Assembly (NCBI GenBank): GCA_030536265.1
Contig: JAUNQJ010000004.1
Coordinates: 1-34,553 of the forward strand
DNA length: 34,553 nucleotides
Reading direction: 5' to 3'
Origin: Erysipelotrichaceae bacterium
GTDB taxonomy: Bacteria > Bacillota_I > Bacilli_A > Erysipelotrichales > Erysipelotrichaceae
Part shown: positions 31,746 to 34,553 of the stretch, piece after piece
Layout: each line of letters starts with the position of its first letter
How positions within the stretch are numbered: the first letter of the stretch is position 1
Notes under the pieces: model-generated
Told to the model about the DNA's origin: nothing
Seen by the model: the letters and a program-made list of their open reading frames with translations, nothing else
The model's database searches: none
Position numbers and translations under genes: made by a program

Positions 31746-32576
31746 ATGAAAAGAAGAATGATCATTATATCTTTATTGTTATTGATATCTATATCTATAA
31801 TTATTTTAATTAATAATAATGATTCAAATGATATTGAAATAAAAGATAAGAGTAACTTAGATAATAAACTAGAATTTATTAACGAAGAATACGCTAGTTA
31901 TAAATCAATTAACGATGATTATATAGGACAATTAGTATTTGATTCAGAAATAATAAACGAGCCTGTTTTACAGGCAAAAGGGTCTTTAAATGATAATGTT
32001 ATATTTGCTTATAATACTGGAGTTATAGTTAATGATTATAATAAAGGATGTGAAGGTGGTAGTTGTTCACTTAATGATGTTTATTTAAGAAAAGATATTA
32101 ATAACAATTTTGATATAGGTGGAACAGTATTTATGGATTATAGAAATTCATTATCTGATCAAAACATAATAATATATGGACACTTATATCCTAAAACAAT
32201 GGATCCAAATAAAGAATTAAAGTTTTCACCACTTGAATCATTATTAAATAAAGATAATTATGAAAATAATAAATATGTATCATTAAAACTTAAAGAAGAA
32301 ACAAAGAACTACCAAGTAGTATATGTATACTTGTTTAATTTAAGTAATGATGATTATGATAATCTTCAATACTTTAGGACAAACTATAATATAGACTTAA
32401 AAGGAAATATAGATGAAGGATATTATGATAGGTATATTAATAATCTTGAACAAGTAAAACTATATGATACAGGTATTAAACTAAATAATACTGATAATAC
32501 ATTAAAATTACAAACATGTTATGAAGAAGATGATAATATACTAGAAATTGTAGTATGTAAAGAGATAAGTAAGTAA
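31746..32576 (+). CDS. Class B sortase-like protein lacking the catalytic arginine
   Basis: A 276-residue sortase B-family protein with an N-terminal membrane anchor (residues 5-23). Family features are IGQLVFDSEIINEPVLQ, VYLRKDINNNFDIGGTVFMD, IIIYGHLYP with the catalytic His, and LKLQTC with the catalytic Cys. Sortase B enzymes need an Arg in the strand after the Cys (TCEDA...KRIVVV in S. aureus); here this strand reads LEIVVCKEI and no arginine follows the Cys. It may be a variant or inactive enzyme. There is no Shine-Dalgarno; TAAAAT ends eight bases before the ATG. No sorting-signal protein is seen in the window. Confidence 0.85.
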   Translation: MKRRMIIISLLLLISISIIILINNNDSNDIEIKDKSNLDNKLEFINEEYASYKSINDDYIGQLVFDSEIINEPVLQAKGSLNDNVIFAYNTGVIVNDYNKGCEGGSCSLNDVYLRKDINNNFDIGGTVFMDYRNSLSDQNIIIYGHLYPKTMDPNKELKFSPLESLLNKDNYENNKYVSLKLKEETKNYQVVYVYLFNLSNDDYDNLQYFRTNYNIDLKGNIDEGYYDRYINNLEQVKLYDTGIKLNNTDNTLKLQTCYEEDDNILEIVVCKEISK

Positions 32577-32603
32577 AAGAAGCCTGTTTAAGGCTTCTTT
32601 TTA
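32577..32603 (+). terminator. Terminator after the sortase-like gene
   Basis: AAGAAGCCT (32577-32585) pairs with AGGCTTCTT (32591-32599), followed by TTT. Confidence 0.88.
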
Positions 32604-32629
32604 CTCTTTAAAAGTAATAATTAAAAGGC

Positions 32630-32635
32630 TATAAT
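32630..32635 (+). promoter_or_regulatory. -10 box of the cystatin-Hint lipoprotein gene
   Basis: TATAAT lies 17 bases before the ATG, with TTTAAA (32607-32612) as a weak -35 at 17 bases and AAAGGA as ribosome site. Confidence 0.5.
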
Positions 32636-32652
32636 TATGTAAAGGATTAATT

Positions 32653-34470
32653 ATGAAAAAACTATTAACTATCTTATTAACAACATTTATGTTATTTACA
32701 CTAGTTGGCTGTAATACTAATAAAGAAGAACCAACTGTTTTAGATGAACCTACTATTCAAGAAGAAACAAAAGAAGAAGAGGATACTATTTTAGGTGGCT
32801 TTACTGAAGCTGAAGATAAGAGTTTAAATGATGAATTGATAGAAATCTTCAATAAAGCTGTAGATGGATTATTAGGTGCTAAATATGAACCAGTAGAATT
32901 AGTGGCAACACAAGTTGTAGCTGGTACAAACTATAAATTCTTGGCAAATGGCACTAAAACTACTAATCCAGTAATTAAAGGCACATACTACATTATTATA
33001 TATAAAGATTTGAATGGTAATGTAGAACTAAAAGACATAGAAGTAATAGAAGAAAATGAAGTTGATTATACGGGAGTAAAATTTTGGGTTGTTGTATATG
33101 ATCAATTTGATAATGAAATAAGCAGGACTACAGCTGTATATGGTTCAACTATAAAAGATCCAGATGGAAACGATGTGATTGTAGATCATAACAAGTATTT
33201 TCATACTGTAGTTGATTATCATTCTGATGATAAGAAAGATAGTTCATCCCCATCTCCATCTCCATCCCCAACTCCAACTCCAACGCCAACATGCAGTAAT
33301 ATTGGTCAACCTCTATATTATATATATGCAGAAGATGGAAATAAATTTTTAACTTGCTGTTACGAGTATTCACAAGATAAATATTCTTTTGATTCGAGCG
33401 TTATGTTTTCAAAAAGCGATTGTAGTGGTTTACAAGTAGGCGATTGGTTCCACTATGATGTTGCTTTTGGCAATGTGTTAGGAAAATGTGTAGGTGGTGG
33501 TGATGCAGCGGTATTACCTACTTTTCATACTATAACATTCGAAAAAAATGGCGTTGAGACAACAAGCTTCCCATCTAATAGAAAGACAATAGATAACATG
33601 TTGGTAACAACTCCGCAAGTGGTTGCAACTGCAGACGGACACGAATTTCTAGGCTGGTATAAAGAGGCTTCTTGCGAAAATCAATGGAATTTTTTAACCG
33701 ATAAACCCACTAGTGATATAACATTGTATGCAAATTGGAATCCACCAGCATGTTTAGCTGCAGGAACTATGATCACCATGGCCGATGGTTCAAGAAAGCC
33801 AGTAGAAACACTTCAAGAAGGTGATGATATTAGAATCTTTGATCATAATACTGGTAAATTATCACATGCAAAGATAATGGATTATTGGCAATATGAAGAA
33901 CCTGTAACTGGCTTAATGACATTACATTTCACAAATGATATTGATGTAAATATTGTTACTGCTCATAGTTTCTATAACAAACAAGAAAATAAGTATATTA
34001 CTATTAATCGCGAAAATATTAATGATTATATAGGACAACAATTCTATAATGCTGATAATGACTCGTGGGAAACATTATTAGGCGTTAACTATTCTAGTAA
34101 ACCAGTAGACACATTCTTTATTGCGACAGAAGATCAATTCGATTGTATTGCAGAAGGCATGTTAACGATGGAAGATGGAATATATACATTAGTTTCAAAT
34201 ATTTTCGATTATGATTCAAATATGAAAGTTAATGTTGTTAAGAAGTATATAGATATCATTAAATACGGAGTATTTACACCTGAAGATATACCTGCTATTA
34301 AAGAAAATGCAATTAAAGCATATAAATTGCAATATATCAAAGTAGCAATAGGCAAAGGCATTATAACTGAAGATATATGGAATATTATGGTAAAAGAAAT
34401 GATTTCGTATGAATCAGATAATGTTAATGAAGAATATATCCCGAGTGAACAAAAGCATTCAGCTAAATAA
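32653..34470 (+). CDS. Lipoprotein with cystatin-like, InlB-repeat and Hint domains
   Basis: A 605-residue surface lipoprotein. The signal peptide ends in LVGC (C20). Residues 46-135 look like a cystatin: LGGFTEAEDKSLNDELIEIF, then QVVAGTNY at 87-94, the QxVxG papain-inhibitory loop, preceded by the conserved Gly pair. A Ser/Thr-Pro linker spans about 196-213, followed by a cysteine-rich segment. Residues 290-365 form an InlB-type repeat (HEFLGWYKEA to ITLYANW). At C367 a Hint (hedgehog/intein) domain starts: CLAAGTMITMADGSRKPVE, with VTAHSFY (H438) as the probable block B. The C-terminal Asn of inteins is missing, so splicing is unlikely; cleavage before C367 is possible. About 85 helical residues end the protein. 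Confidence 0.82.
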   Translation: MKKLLTILLTTFMLFTLVGCNTNKEEPTVLDEPTIQEETKEEEDTILGGFTEAEDKSLNDELIEIFNKAVDGLLGAKYEPVELVATQVVAGTNYKFLANGTKTTNPVIKGTYYIIIYKDLNGNVELKDIEVIEENEVDYTGVKFWVVVYDQFDNEISRTTAVYGSTIKDPDGNDVIVDHNKYFHTVVDYHSDDKKDSSSPSPSPSPTPTPTPTCSNIGQPLYYIYAEDGNKFLTCCYEYSQDKYSFDSSVMFSKSDCSGLQVGDWFHYDVAFGNVLGKCVGGGDAAVLPTFHTITFEKNGVETTSFPSNRKTIDNMLVTTPQVVATADGHEFLGWYKEASCENQWNFLTDKPTSDITLYANWNPPACLAAGTMITMADGSRKPVETLQEGDDIRIFDHNTGKLSHAKIMDYWQYEEPVTGLMTLHFTNDIDVNIVTAHSFYNKQENKYITINRENINDYIGQQFYNADNDSWETLLGVNYSSKPVDTFFIATEDQFDCIAEGMLTMEDGIYTLVSNIFDYDSNMKVNVVKKYIDIIKYGVFTPEDIPAIKENAIKAYKLQYIKVAIGKGIITEDIWNIMVKEMISYESDNVNEEYIPSEQKHSAK

Positions 34471-34482
34471 CCAAAATTTATT

Positions 34483-34506
34483 AAAAGGCTTGTATAAGCC
34501 TTTTAT
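34483..34506 (+). terminator. Terminator after the cystatin-Hint lipoprotein gene
   Basis: AAAAGGCTT (34483-34491) pairs with AAGCCTTTT (34496-34504) around GTAT. Confidence 0.85.
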
Positions 34507-34535
34507 TATCAAATGTTTAATAATCGAAAACGTAT

Positions 34536-34541
34536 TATAAT
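34536..34541 (+). promoter_or_regulatory. Possible -10 box at the window edge
   Basis: A TATAAT is present 12 bases before the end of the window and may belong to a gene outside it. No -35 was identified. Confidence 0.25.
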
Positions 34542-34553
34542 ATACCTATAATA

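Noticed and set aside
33241-33300. Short tandem DNA repeat (CCATCT/CCAACT)
   Set aside because: It encodes an ordinary Ser/Thr-Pro linker in the cystatin-Hint lipoprotein; the repeats are degenerate and need no special explanation.

Overview
The window is AT-rich, densely coding DNA with strong Shine-Dalgarno sites, many short intrinsic terminators, EF-P, a lysine riboswitch, an AbiEi antitoxin, QueT and many lipoproteins. This suggests a low-GC Firmicute, probably a gut commensal of the Erysipelotrichales or a nearby Bacilli lineage. That placement is inference from gene content and base composition. No rRNA, tRNA or CRISPR was seen.

Region 1 (1-2.95 kb) is housekeeping: a PHP phosphoesterase, a nitroreductase, EF-P and an unrecognised membrane protein. 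Region 2 (2.95-10.5 kb) is a carbohydrate uptake locus. A shared MsmK/UgpC-type ATPase is divergent from an operon of lipoprotein binding protein, two permeases, a YesL/DUF624 protein and a cytoplasmic GH3 beta-xylosidase-like enzyme. The operon promoter has nine Gs between its -35 and -10, and a perfect cre-type site lies upstream. Region 3 (10.5-13.2 kb) holds an acyltransferase fused to a degenerate alpha/beta hydrolase, and a small membrane protein with a consensus promoter ending seven bases before its start codon.

Region 4 (13.3-17 kb) is a xylulokinase / DUF4867 / fucose-isomerase-like operon behind a LacI-type operator. Region 5 (17-18.2 kb) is a RelB/DinJ-Fic toxin-antitoxin pair. 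Region 6 (18.2-22.5 kb, minus strand) is an overlapping operon of class III aminotransferase, FucA-type aldolase and an FGGY kinase fused to GtrA; its pathway is not known to me. Region 7 is a lysine riboswitch controlling an NhaC-family transporter. Region 8 (24.4-27.8 kb) is a second sugar pathway: a xylose-isomerase-like TIM barrel with an altered metal ligand, an FGGY kinase and a class II ketose-bisphosphate-type aldolase.

Region 9 (27.9-34.5 kb) is accessory: a TnpB-only IS605-type element with a probable omega RNA at its right end, a lipoprotein, QueT, an orphan AbiEi antitoxin with a 17-bp inverted-repeat operator, a 54-codon ORF, a class B sortase without the expected arginine, and a large lipoprotein joining a cystatin-like domain, an InlB-type repeat and a Hint domain.

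Read together, the window is mainly a pentose/oligosaccharide uptake and breakdown island with three FGGY kinases and two isomerase-type routes, followed by mobile, defence-like and cell-surface genes. None of the 31 genes called here ends in TGA.
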